From assembly GCA_024402115.1 (NCBI GenBank), contig JAKSJQ010000009.1:1-58095 (forward strand): a DNA stretch of 58,095 bases. Direction: 5' to 3'. Below are positions 48,904 through 57,366 of this stretch, piece after piece. Under the pieces are notes generated by a model that had not been told where the DNA came from, ran no database searches, and was given only the letters and a program-made list of their open reading frames with translations. A program made the position numbers and the translations under genes. The stretch's first letter is position 1, and every line of letters starts with the position of its first letter. The DNA is from Bacteroidales bacterium. Its GTDB lineage: Bacteria; Bacteroidota; Bacteroidia; Bacteroidales; UBA932.

Positions 48904-48944
48904 GCGTGCTCGGCGATACCTGCTGTCGTCGGGCACGCTTTTTT
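48904..48944 (+). terminator. Terminator between the GH54 and GH43 genes
   Basis: GCGTGC-T-CG and CG-GGCACGC-type arms (48904-48909 with 48933-48938 perfect) followed by six T. A TATATTTG box (48897-48904) precedes it, inside the same gap. Confidence 0.7.
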
Positions 48945-48960
48945 CTATCCTGCATTATTT

Positions 48961-49977
48961 ATGAAACGAATTGTTCTGACCGCCATGGCGGTATTCCTGG
49001 CGGCGGGTTCTGCTATCGCCCAGCCTCAGGCACCCCAGAGGAAAGACTCCTACAAACTCGCTGATGTCGGAACCCATGACCCGGTGATGGCAAAGGAGGG
49101 AAATACATATTACCTGTTCGCTACCGGAATGGGCATCTCTGTCATGTCCTCAACCGACAACATGAAGACATGGAAGTTCGAGAAGAGCGTATTCGAATCG
49201 GCTCCAGCATGGACTACCGAGATGCTCCCTAATTTCCGCGGACACATGTGGGCACCGGACGTGCTCTTCTATGAGGGCGAGTGGCACATCTTCTACTCAT
49301 GCTCGGCTTTCGGAAGGAACACCTCCATGATAGGACATGCAACCAACAAGACCCTCGACCCTAAGAGCCCTGATTTCAAGTGGGTTGACAAGGGCTGCGT
49401 GATCCAGTCTGTTCCGAACAGGGACATGTGGAACGCTATCGACCCTAACGTCATCGTGGACGAGGAGGGAACCCCATGGATGGATTTCGGCTCATTCTGG
49501 GACGGTATCAAGCTCTTCAAGATGAAGAAGGACATGAGTGGCCCTGCAGTGCCTCAGGAGTGGTACTCTGTATGCAGGAGGGAGAGGAAGTTCGAGCAGC
49601 CTGATTCGAATGCCGGTGACGGCGCGGTTGAGGCTCCGTTCATCATGAAGCACGGTGACTACTACTATCTCTTCACTTCATTCGACTACTGCTGCCGCGG
49701 TGCGCGCTCGAACTACAATGTCGTGGTCGGCCGCAGCGAGAAGGTGTCAGGCCCGTACCTCGACAAGGACGGCAAGGACATGGCATACGGTGGCGGCTCT
49801 GTCGTTCTCGCAGGTAACAAGGATTGGGCAGGTGTAGGTCACAACGCGGCTTACGACTTCGGCGGCAAGAGCTACTTCGTCGCTCACGGATATGACCTCT
49901 CGGACAACGGAGCTTCGAAGCTTGTCGTAAGGGAGATCAAGTGGAGCTCTGACGGCTGGCCGATCGTCGAGTGGTAG
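48961..49977 (+). CDS. GH43-family arabinosidase/endo-arabinanase
   Basis: Secreted inverting glycosidase of 338 residues on arabinan. It has a signal peptide (MKRIVLTAMAVFLAAGSAIA) and the five-blade GH43 fold. The three acidic catalytic residues are in THDPVM (base Asp40), AIDPNV (Asp161, pKa modulator) and AVEAPF (acid Glu224). WAPDVLFYEGEWHIFYSCSA and a C-terminal SYFVAHGYDLSDNG fit the endo-arabinanase-type subfamily. It lies after the GH54 gene across a terminator and 28 bases before a glycerate kinase gene. Confidence 0.92.
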   Translation: MKRIVLTAMAVFLAAGSAIAQPQAPQRKDSYKLADVGTHDPVMAKEGNTYYLFATGMGISVMSSTDNMKTWKFEKSVFESAPAWTTEMLPNFRGHMWAPDVLFYEGEWHIFYSCSAFGRNTSMIGHATNKTLDPKSPDFKWVDKGCVIQSVPNRDMWNAIDPNVIVDEEGTPWMDFGSFWDGIKLFKMKKDMSGPAVPQEWYSVCRRERKFEQPDSNAGDGAVEAPFIMKHGDYYYLFTSFDYCCRGARSNYNVVVGRSEKVSGPYLDKDGKDMAYGGGSVVLAGNKDWAGVGHNAAYDFGGKSYFVAHGYDLSDNGASKLVVREIKWSSDGWPIVEW

Positions 49978-50005
49978 ATTCACTTCCTGAGTATTTCATT
50001 CAGTT

Positions 50006-51022
50006 ATGAAAATCGTCGTCGCATCGGATTCATACAAGGGCTGCCTGTCGTCCAGACAGGTGGCGGACGCAGTCGCGCGTGCCTTGCCGGATGACGAGGT
50101 GCTGTGCGTGCCTGTCGCTGACGGCGGCGAGGGCACGGTAGAGGCTCTGGTCGACTGCCTCGGCGGGAGCTATGAACATGCGACAGTATCCGATCCTCTC
50201 GGACGACCGATAGCAGCGCGATACGGAATTGCCGGTGATATGGCGATCATCGAGTGCGCTTCGGCCTGCGGCCTGTCACTGCTTGCTCCGGAGGAACGCG
50301 ACCCGCTGTCCGCAACAACGCGTGGACTCGGTGAATTGATTCTCGATGCGGTGGAAAAGGGGTGCAGGCGCTTTCTCATTGGCTTGGGAGGCAGCGCTAC
50401 CAATGACGGGGGAATGGGAATGATAGAATGTCCGGGATTCATTGAGAAGACTCGCGGATGCCATTTCACCATAGCCTGTGACGTGGATACTCCATACGTC
50501 GGACCGGAAGGTGCAAGCAGTGTGTTCGGACCCCAGAAGGGCGCATCCCCGGAAGATGTGGAACTCCTTGAGAAACGGCTCTGTGGATACGCAGAACGCA
50601 TATTTGCGGAGACCAGTGTGGATGTGAGGAGCATGCCCGGAGCAGGTGCGGCAGGGGGCCTTGGCGGTGCTTTTGCGGCCTATCTCGGAGCCGAGCTCAA
50701 GAGGGGAGTCGACATGGTCCTTGATGCACTGGACTTCGATTCCTTGCTGGATGGTGCTGACCTTGTCATCACTGGAGAAGGATGCTCTGATTTCCAGACC
50801 GTCAAGGGAAAGCTTCCGTACGGCGTCCTCATGCGTGCGAACCGAGCCGGTGTGCCTGTGCTGCTGATGAGCGGTGCGGTGCGCGACACCGATCAGCTAC
50901 GTGACGCTGGGTTCGATCGCATAATTGCAGTGACTCCTGAAAGCATGCCGCTGTCTGAGGCCCTCAAGCCGGAGATCGCGGAAGGGAATATTCGCAAGGC
51001 TGCCATGAGCCTGTTTTCTTGA
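50006..51022 (+). CDS. Glycerate 2-kinase, GarK/GlxK class, with an internal deletion
   Basis: Phosphorylates glycerate at C2 for entry into glycolysis. It has 338 residues against about 375-380 for the family. VVASDSYKGCLSS, VPVADGGEGTVEAL, LGGSATNDGGMGM, ACDVDTPYVGPEGASSVFGPQKGA and LVITGEGCSDFQTVKGKLPYGV are clear family blocks. Between GGMGM and ACDV only about 20 residues remain where family members have about 55. The conserved TGEGRLDGQT is changed to TGEGCSDFQT (Arg and Asp replaced). This may be a shortened, divergent enzyme, so the substrate is less certain. It follows the GH43 gene by 28 bases. Confidence 0.85.
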   Translation: MKIVVASDSYKGCLSSRQVADAVARALPDDEVLCVPVADGGEGTVEALVDCLGGSYEHATVSDPLGRPIAARYGIAGDMAIIECASACGLSLLAPEERDPLSATTRGLGELILDAVEKGCRRFLIGLGGSATNDGGMGMIECPGFIEKTRGCHFTIACDVDTPYVGPEGASSVFGPQKGASPEDVELLEKRLCGYAERIFAETSVDVRSMPGAGAAGGLGGAFAAYLGAELKRGVDMVLDALDFDSLLDGADLVITGEGCSDFQTVKGKLPYGVLMRANRAGVPVLLMSGAVRDTDQLRDAGFDRIIAVTPESMPLSEALKPEIAEGNIRKAAMSLFS

Positions 51023-51064
51023 CTGTGGCGTCGTAACAGACTGGATGTCAGGTGAATAATATAA

Positions 51065-51094
51065 GGACGGCTCCTCCGTGCGGGGGAACCGTCC
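51065..51094. repeat. GGACGG hairpin, copy 2
   Basis: GGACGGCTCCTCCG and CGGGGGAACCGTCC, 26 of 30 bases identical to copy 1 (40868-40897). Preceded by AA and followed by TT. Again between convergent genes (glycerate kinase and adk). Confidence 0.7.
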
Positions 51095-51145
51095 TTGGTT
51101 TATTGTCTTGGCTTGTAATGCTTTACGACCTTAGTCGCGTGCCGA

Positions 51146-51718
51146 CTAGAACTTGTCTACGATGGCGAAGATGCGCTCGCGGACCTCGTCGATGGTACCG
51201 ACACCGTCAGCCTCGTTGTACTTGCCAGTCTTGGTGTAGTAGGCAATCTCAGGCTCGGTCTGGTTGTGGTAGGTGGCGATCCTGTTCTTGATGGTCTCCA
51301 CGCTTGCATCATCTGCGCGGCCTTCGATGGCAGCACGATGCTGGATGCGGTCGATGATCATCTGGTCAGGGATCATGATGCTGACAACAGCAGTCACTTC
51401 CTCACCTGTCTTTGCGAGAAGCTGGTCGAGAGCCTCGGCCTGTGCGATGGTGCGAGGGAAGCCGTCAAGAAGGAAGCCGTCGACGCCCTTCACGGTCTTG
51501 AACTCGCTTTCGATCATTCCTTCAACAACCTCGTCCGGAACGAGATTTCCGCCGTCGATGAGAGCCTTTGCCTTGAGTCCGAGCTCAGTGCCTGCTGCAA
51601 TTTCCTTGCGGAGAAGGTTTCCTGTTGAGATGTGGTGGAGATTGTATCTCTCTACCATCGCTGTGGCCTGAGTGCCTTTACCGGCACCTGGAGGGCCAAA
51701 AAGAATGTAGTATTTCAT
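51146..51718 (-). CDS. adk: Adenylate kinase
   Basis: Interconverts ATP, ADP and AMP. It has 190 residues, the short-lid form. The P-loop is FGPPGAGKGTQAT, the NMP-binding helix HISTGNLLRKEIAAGTELG with Arg, and DGFLLDGFPRTIAQAEALD carries the AMP-site Arg. The short lid (DRIQHRAAIEGRADD) lacks Cys-type zinc ligands. It lies 15 bases downstream of hpt on the minus strand, forming a purine salvage pair. Confidence 0.97.
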   Translation of the reverse strand: MKYYILFGPPGAGKGTQATAMVERYNLHHISTGNLLRKEIAAGTELGLKAKALIDGGNLVPDEVVEGMIESEFKTVKGVDGFLLDGFPRTIAQAEALDQLLAKTGEEVTAVVSIMIPDQMIIDRIQHRAAIEGRADDASVETIKNRIATYHNQTEPEIAYYTKTGKYNEADGVGTIDEVRERIFAIVDKF

Positions 51719-51733
51719 TGCTTGTTGGGGAAA

Positions 51734-52282
51734 TTATTTCTGGTCAAGTATGTAGATGTCCTTGAGATTTCGACCGAGCTCGTCATAGTCGAGACCGTAG
51801 CCGACGACGAAATCGTTGCCGATATTCCTTGCGATGTAGTCGATCCTGAGGTCCTTCACTCTGAGCTTCTCAGGCTTGAAGAGCATGGTGCAGATGTAGG
51901 TCTGTGAAGCGCCCTTGCCTTCGAGTATCTTCTTGAGAGCCTCCATGGTGTAGCCAGACTCGACGATGTCCTCCACTATGATGACCCTGCGGCCGGTGAG
52001 AGAGCTGTTGAGACCCATGGTGACCTTTACTTCGCCTGTGGTCTCGGTACCGGCATAGGAACTCATCTTGATGCTGCTGAGTTCGAGAGGGAAGTTGAGG
52101 CGCTTGAGAAGGTCGGCGGTGAACATGATGGAACCGTTGAGCACGCAGAGGAGGATGGGCACATCGTCGCATCCCTCGAAATCCGCGTTGATCCTTGCTG
52201 CCACGGCGTCGATGTCCGCAGTCAGCTCTTCATTGGTTATATAAGGTTTGAAAACCTTATCATGGAGTGTTATCTTTTCCAT
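51734..52282 (-). CDS. hpt: Hypoxanthine phosphoribosyltransferase
   Basis: Salvages hypoxanthine (and guanine) with PRPP. It has 182 residues. The 13-residue PRPP motif is VIIVEDIVESGYT. Other blocks are LLCVLNGSIMFTADLL, MSSYAGTETTGEVKV and RNIGNDFVVGYGLDYDE, which is the purine-binding end. A TATTTTTG -7 box (52304-52311, minus) lies 21 bases upstream. It probably co-transcribes with adk. Confidence 0.95.
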   Translation of the reverse strand: MEKITLHDKVFKPYITNEELTADIDAVAARINADFEGCDDVPILLCVLNGSIMFTADLLKRLNFPLELSSIKMSSYAGTETTGEVKVTMGLNSSLTGRRVIIVEDIVESGYTMEALKKILEGKGASQTYICTMLFKPEKLRVKDLRIDYIARNIGNDFVVGYGLDYDELGRNLKDIYILDQK

Positions 52283-52303
52283 CGCAAATTTGGACTGATA
52301 CTA

Positions 52304-52311
52304 CAAAAATA
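52304..52311 (-). promoter_or_regulatory. -7 box for hpt-adk
   Basis: Minus-strand TATTTTTG, 21 bases upstream of ATG 52282. On the plus strand TAAATTTG (52346-52353) serves the divergent HhH gene. Confidence 0.55.
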
Positions 52312-52345
52312 TGAAAAACTCAGAAAAAAGAAGGGTTAAATTTCA

Positions 52346-52353
52346 TAAATTTG
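52346..52353 (+). promoter_or_regulatory. -7 box for the helix-hairpin-helix barrel gene
   Basis: TAAATTTG, 29 bases upstream of ATG 52383, without a convincing -33 box. Confidence 0.45.
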
Positions 52354-52382
52354 CATCGGCCACCACCAATGGTTGAACATAC

Positions 52383-54257
52383 ATGTCATTCATTACTCTA
52401 CCGCTGGTGGCGGTGGTGCTGCAAGTCAGCACTTTACGCGTTCCAGGCCCTTCTGGCAGGGACGACGCCCTCATTCCGTCAATTATCCACATCACCGGCG
52501 CGGACAGCGAAGAAGAGCTCGAAGAAGGCGAAATCGAGCGCTTCCTGCATCTCAGCGCGCATCCGCTTTCCATCAACAGAGCCTCCCGCAGCCGCCTCCT
52601 TTCGAGCGGACTGTTCACTCCTTATCAGGTCGCGACCATCCTTGACTACAGGCAGCGCACGGGGGACATACTGTCCATCGCCGAACTCTCCGTGATCCAT
52701 GGCTTCGGAAGGGAGACGGCGGCCGCCCTTGCCCCATTCATAGTGCTAGAAAGCTCTGGTCCTCCGGCTTCGGTAAGGGGCTATGGAGGACGGAAACATG
52801 ACGTGTCGGAAGAAGTGACATCCAAACTGTCAGTGCGATTCAATAAAAGTGACGGTTCTGGCAATGGCATGAAGATATCGGAAGGCTTGAAGTACCATCT
52901 TGAGGTAGACGGCCAGTGGGAATTCAATCTCGGCCTGAACGACAGTTCGGAACGACAGAAGGAGAGTTGGAAGAACGGTGGAATGGGACACTCCATGAGC
53001 CTGGCCTACAGCTCGCCATGGCGGGGAGCGAAAATCAGCCTGAACAGGCTTGTGGTTGGAGATTTCAACCTCCGCTTCGGGCAGGGACTGGCGATGTGGA
53101 GCGGGATGGGACTGGCCGGCCTGAGTAACGTGGGCTCATTCTCGCGCAATCCTACGGGGCTGAATCCATATAGGTCGTACTCGGCCGGCGTGGTCGATTT
53201 CTCCGGTCCTCTCTATCGTCAAGGCGAAACGGCCCAAAGGGGGCTCGGCGCGGAGCTCGGTTTTGGCCGTTTCGCACTCACCGCGTCTCTTTCTTTGCAG
53301 CAGTACTCGCGCGGCGGAACTTTTGTTTCGGACTTCGGTCTGCTGCCGGTGTTGAATCTTTCTTATTATGGGAGGATACACCAGGAGTCCCTGACCAGCT
53401 ATCTCAGCACCGGCTTCGACGGACAAGTGAGGGACGCCCGGCTCTCTGCGGACTTCCGCGTCGGAATCAACGGCGTCGACGTCTTCGGCGAGAGCGCGAT
53501 CGACCTTCTCGCGCTGAGGGAGATGGAGAGGGCAGTGGCCTTTCTGGCAGGCACCCGCTTCAAGGCCGGAGAGATCATGACCCTCGCCGCGATGCTCCGA
53601 TATTACCCGGCCGGATACTCCGCCGGATGGTCCGGGGCGGCCAGGTCATCTTCCCGATGCACAGACGAGCATGGGGCCTCCCTGGCCGCCCGCCTGAAGG
53701 CCGGAGAGTACCGTGGATACCAGCCTGCGCACCTTCTCGACCTGAGTCTTGACGGGGCCTGGTATCCGTCGAAAGAACATCTGCAAATCAAAGCTTTAGC
53801 AAACTATACTTGGAGTATTACTGAAAATTGGAATATGGCAGTAAGACTGCAATATAGGCATAGGAACTATGACCAGCGAAACCGACTCGAACTACGCCTC
53901 GACGGAGCTTGGAAGAACGATGACTGGCAGGCTAGACTGAGGCTTCATGGAGTATATGGGAATGCGTTCGGGGGCATGGCCTACGTAGAGGGTGCATATA
54001 CGGGAGTGCACCGTCCCGAACTTGCGATCTACCTTCGGGCCGGGCTCTTCCACACCGAAGGATGGGCCGACAGGATCTATGTGTACGAGAGGGATGCTCC
54101 TGGCAATTTCAATGTCCCTGCCCTCTACGGCGACGGCTGGTGGAGCTCGTTCTATCTCTCTCTCAAGCTGTCGCGTCTGATGAAGCTGGGACTGAGATTC
54201 TCCACGACCCGGCTCGATAAGTATGACGGACGCCTGCAGCTCTCGTTTTTGTTCTGA
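52383..54257 (+). CDS. Helix-hairpin-helix (ComEA-like) protein with C-terminal outer-membrane barrel
   Basis: Function not established. It has 624 residues. A hydrophobic N terminus (FITLPLVAVVLQVS) looks like a signal. Residues about 45-125 contain two HhH motifs (LSINRASRSRLLSSGLFTPY, IAELSVIHGFGRETAAALAPF), as in ComEA DNA-binding proteins. The rest (about 145-624) is a run of alternating amphipathic strands ending in RLQLSFLF, a typical outer-membrane barrel C-terminal strand. Such fusions occur in many Bacteroidota. A role in DNA handling at the outer membrane is an inference from the HhH part only. A symporter follows, with a promoter inside the 3' end of this gene. Confidence 0.82.
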   Translation: MSFITLPLVAVVLQVSTLRVPGPSGRDDALIPSIIHITGADSEEELEEGEIERFLHLSAHPLSINRASRSRLLSSGLFTPYQVATILDYRQRTGDILSIAELSVIHGFGRETAAALAPFIVLESSGPPASVRGYGGRKHDVSEEVTSKLSVRFNKSDGSGNGMKISEGLKYHLEVDGQWEFNLGLNDSSERQKESWKNGGMGHSMSLAYSSPWRGAKISLNRLVVGDFNLRFGQGLAMWSGMGLAGLSNVGSFSRNPTGLNPYRSYSAGVVDFSGPLYRQGETAQRGLGAELGFGRFALTASLSLQQYSRGGTFVSDFGLLPVLNLSYYGRIHQESLTSYLSTGFDGQVRDARLSADFRVGINGVDVFGESAIDLLALREMERAVAFLAGTRFKAGEIMTLAAMLRYYPAGYSAGWSGAARSSSRCTDEHGASLAARLKAGEYRGYQPAHLLDLSLDGAWYPSKEHLQIKALANYTWSITENWNMAVRLQYRHRNYDQRNRLELRLDGAWKNDDWQARLRLHGVYGNAFGGMAYVEGAYTGVHRPELAIYLRAGLFHTEGWADRIYVYERDAPGNFNVPALYGDGWWSSFYLSLKLSRLMKLGLRFSTTRLDKYDGRLQLSFLF

Positions 54258-54276
54258 AGCAGAAATGCCTAACTTT
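54247..54276 (+). promoter_or_regulatory. Promoter of the symporter gene
   Basis: -33 TTTG (54247-54250), 18-base spacer, -7 TAACTTTG (54269-54276). It overlaps the last codons of the HhH gene and lies 25 bases before ATG 54302, so an upstream in-frame GTG-like start at 54275 is unlikely. Confidence 0.7.
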
Positions 54277-54301
54277 GTGGAGTCACATATATATAGAAGT
54301 C

Positions 54302-55465
54302 ATGAATAATCCTTTCAAGAAAGCAGGCCTCCTGCCTCTCATCCTCCTTGCGATTCTGCTCGGAATCGTGTGTTCAATCTTCCTTCCTGAGTGGATGGTA
54401 AGGATATTCGTGACCTTCAATTCTATCTTCAGCAATTTCCTCGGAATGTTCATTCCTCTGCTGATAATCGGCCTTGTGGCGCCGTCTATCGCCGATTTGG
54501 GCAAGGGAGCCGGTCGACTTCTGCTGATTACAGTGGCTATTGCATACGTCTCCACCATCTCTGCGGGCTTCGTTTCGTATTTCGCGTGCAGGTGGACCTT
54601 CCCGTCGCTTATAGGTAATGATATGGGAGCTCTGGATGCTTTCGACTCATCCGAGAACATCGCTCCATATTTCACTATCGAGATGCCTGCTTTCATCAAC
54701 GTGACCACCGCGCTCGTGCTTTCATTCGTGCTCGGTCTCGGTTGTTCCTTCATAAAGGGCACAGCCCTGAAGTCCTTCCTTGACGATTTCAGGTCCATCG
54801 TGATGCTGACCATCTCCAACGTGATCATCCCATGCCTTCCTATCTTCATCTTCGGCATCTTCCTCAAGATGGGTGCGGAAGGTCAGGTCGTGACCGTGCT
54901 GGGAATGTTCATGAAGATAATTCTCGTGATACTCGTGCTGCACGTGGGAGTGCTGCTCGTCCAGTTCCTCATCGCCGGCGGAATCGCGAAGAAGAATCCT
55001 TTCAAGTCTCTTGTCACCATGCTCCCTGCGTATGCGACAGCCCTCGGAACGCAGTCTTCTGCAGCTACCATCCCAGTCACGATGAACTGCGCGAAGAAGC
55101 TTATCGATAGGGAAGAGATAGCAGAATTTACTGTTCCTCTATGCGCGACTATCCATATGCCTTGCAGCATCTTAAAGATAGTTGCCTGCAGCTTTGCTGT
55201 AGCTTTCTCTATGGGAATGTCCGTAGATTTCGGTCTCTATGCGGGATTCATCATGATGCTTGCCGTGACTATGATCGCAGCTCCTGGAGTTCCCGGAGGA
55301 GCAATCATGGCAGCACTCGCGCTGATATCCTCAATGCTCGGCTTCGATGCCAATATGCAGGGTATAGTCATAGCAATCTACATCGCACTCGACAGCTTCG
55401 GAACAGCCGGTAACGTGACCGGTGACGGAGCCGTTGCGATGATAGTGGATCGTATCAGAAAATAG
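54302..55465 (+). CDS. Dicarboxylate/amino acid:cation symporter (DAACS family)
   Basis: Inner-membrane symporter of 387 residues with about eight to ten hydrophobic segments. Marks of the SLC1/GltP fold are the reentrant loop LGTQSSAATIPVTMNCAKKL (Ser-rich with the substrate motif) and late APGVPGGAIMAALALISSML with AIYIALDSFGTAGNVTGDGA. Substrate is glutamate, aspartate, serine/threonine or a dicarboxylate; not decided here. ATG 54302 follows the promoter directly. It is convergent with the MltD-like gene, with only 4 bases between stops. Confidence 0.92.
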   Translation: MNNPFKKAGLLPLILLAILLGIVCSIFLPEWMVRIFVTFNSIFSNFLGMFIPLLIIGLVAPSIADLGKGAGRLLLITVAIAYVSTISAGFVSYFACRWTFPSLIGNDMGALDAFDSSENIAPYFTIEMPAFINVTTALVLSFVLGLGCSFIKGTALKSFLDDFRSIVMLTISNVIIPCLPIFIFGIFLKMGAEGQVVTVLGMFMKIILVILVLHVGVLLVQFLIAGGIAKKNPFKSLVTMLPAYATALGTQSSAATIPVTMNCAKKLIDREEIAEFTVPLCATIHMPCSILKIVACSFAVAFSMGMSVDFGLYAGFIMMLAVTMIAAPGVPGGAIMAALALISSMLGFDANMQGIVIAIYIALDSFGTAGNVTGDGAVAMIVDRIRK

Positions 55466-55469
55466 GAAA

Positions 55470-57350
55470 CTAGTCCTTTACAGGAATCTTGAGGATGTCG
55501 CCAGGGTGGATGTTAGCGTCGACCCCGTTGAACTCCATGATCTCCATGGCTGAGACTCCTTCGAACTTCTTGGCTATGCCGAAGAGGGTGTCGCCCTGTC
55601 TCACCTTATACTCAGTGTACTTAGGCGCCTCCTCCTTAGGATCAGACTCTTCCTGAACCGTTTCCTCGACCTTGGTCTGAGGCTGGGCAGGAGTACCTTC
55701 GAGGCCTGGGTGACGGGTGATCTCGCGGATCTCCTCTTCTTCCTCTTCTTCGAGCTCAGGCTTAGCTGCTGCGGTGGTATCTGCTACCGTTGCCGGAGTT
55801 TCAACGTTCTTTGCTTCAGCGGTTTCAGTATTGCTGGTTTCAGTTGTACTTGAGGCTTTCTTCTCCGTCTCGGCTGGGGCTTTCGTCGTCGAAGCTGCAG
55901 GCTTGTCGTTCTGACTCTGGGTGACTGTGGTGGTTACCTTCGTCGCGCTTGCAGGGTTATAGACATAGAGGTTCTGGCCGACCCTGATGTTTGTGCTCTT
56001 GAGGTTATTCCACCTCTTGAGGTCGTTGATGCTGACATGGTATTTGCTGGCGATCTTGCTGAGAGTATCTCCGCTCTTGACCTTGTAGGTGGTGCGGGTG
56101 CCCTGGCTGGTATTTGCAGCCGAGCCGGTCTCGATCTTCTTTATCACGAGAGGATTGAAGAGCGAATCCGCCTTGTATCTGTAGATCGAATCCTCATGCT
56201 CCATGAAGGCCTCCACATAGTGCTCAGGGATGCGGAGCACATACTCCATGTCGTTGCCTGGAACTATGTCGTGAACGTATTGAGGATTGAGGTTCCTGAG
56301 CTCGCCGACAGGCACGCCGATCACGTCGTGGATCTGGGTGAAATGGAGTTTCTTGTGGATGAGGAAGGTGTCGACCTTCTCAGGGAGAGCACATGGCTTA
56401 GGATTGATGCCGTGCTCCTTATAATACTTGGTTATATAGAGAGCTCCCACGAATGCGGGCACATAGCCTCTGGTCTCTTTCGGAAGGTATGGGTAGATGT
56501 CCCAATAGCCGGTCTTTCCGCCAGCTCTGGTGATTGCTCTCTTCACGTTTCCGCTGCCGCAGTTGTATGAAGAGATGGCGAGGCTCCAGTCTCCGAACCT
56601 CTGGTATGCGTCGAGAAGGTAGCGCGCAGCCGCGTCGGCAGCCTTGTGGACATCCAGACGCTCGTCTACGTACGAGTCGATGCGAAGTCCGTAGACCTTT
56701 GCGGTAGCGTACATGAACTGCCACATTCCGCGTGCTCCTGCCCTTGAGAGGGCGAGCGGATTCATCGCGGACTCGATGATGGCCATGCATGCGAGCTCCT
56801 CAGGGATTCCGTACTTGTTGAAGGTTTCCTGGAAGATAGGGAAGTAGTAGCTGCATAGGCCGAGCATGGTCGGCATCGAACTCTTCCTTCTCTCTGCGTA
56901 GAGGATGACGTTGTTCCTGACTATGTCGTTGTATGGGAGTGCGAAGATATTGTTCATCTCCTTGAGCCTCTCCATGTAGATGTCGTCCGAGATCTTGGAT
57001 TCCAGCTTCACCGAGTCAAGGTTGTAGTTCTCTTCCTTGTACCTCCTTATACGGTCCTGGGCGTCCCAGAGGCTGATACTGTCCTTTGCGTTCTCTCCGA
57101 GGTTGAACGGTACGTAATTTCCTCTCTCGGTGGCCTTCCTATGCGCTTCGGTGATCTCTGCGATGGTCTTCTCGTCCTCTCTCGACTTGCGCTTCAGGTT
57201 GTCAAGCATGCTGTTGAGAGAGTCTATCTGTCGCTTGAGGGTCAAGTTCTCGTCGGCAAGGCGTGCGCGGTTCTGAGCGTGGCCCATTGTGGTAGGCAAT
57301 GTCAGCAGGATGACCGTCAGGATGGCAATTATTCGTGTTGTGGATTTCAT
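55470..57350 (-). CDS. Membrane-bound lytic murein transglycosylase D-like protein with two LysM domains
   Basis: Cleaves glycan strands of peptidoglycan. It has 626 residues from ATG 57350 (an upstream frame start at 57401 lies inside DUF5683). It has a signal segment (TTRIIAILTVILLTLPTTMG), then a coiled coil (about 27-75). The SLT domain has catalytic Glu in ACMAIIESAMNPLALSRAGA and GMWQFMYATAKVYGL, then AISSYNCGSGNVKRAITRAGG. The first LysM is VKSGDTLSKIASKYHVSIND (after about residue 420). An Ala/Thr/Glu-rich linker with seven Glu in a row follows, and the second LysM is VRQGDTLFGIAKKFEGVSAM at the C terminus. It starts 16 bases after DUF5683. Confidence 0.92.
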   Translation of the reverse strand: MKSTTRIIAILTVILLTLPTTMGHAQNRARLADENLTLKRQIDSLNSMLDNLKRKSREDEKTIAEITEAHRKATERGNYVPFNLGENAKDSISLWDAQDRIRRYKEENYNLDSVKLESKISDDIYMERLKEMNNIFALPYNDIVRNNVILYAERRKSSMPTMLGLCSYYFPIFQETFNKYGIPEELACMAIIESAMNPLALSRAGARGMWQFMYATAKVYGLRIDSYVDERLDVHKAADAAARYLLDAYQRFGDWSLAISSYNCGSGNVKRAITRAGGKTGYWDIYPYLPKETRGYVPAFVGALYITKYYKEHGINPKPCALPEKVDTFLIHKKLHFTQIHDVIGVPVGELRNLNPQYVHDIVPGNDMEYVLRIPEHYVEAFMEHEDSIYRYKADSLFNPLVIKKIETGSAANTSQGTRTTYKVKSGDTLSKIASKYHVSINDLKRWNNLKSTNIRVGQNLYVYNPASATKVTTTVTQSQNDKPAASTTKAPAETEKKASSTTETSNTETAEAKNVETPATVADTTAAAKPELEEEEEEEIREITRHPGLEGTPAQPQTKVEETVQEESDPKEEAPKYTEYKVRQGDTLFGIAKKFEGVSAMEIMEFNGVDANIHPGDILKIPVKD

Positions 57351-57366
57351 GTTCAAGCGTGTGGGG

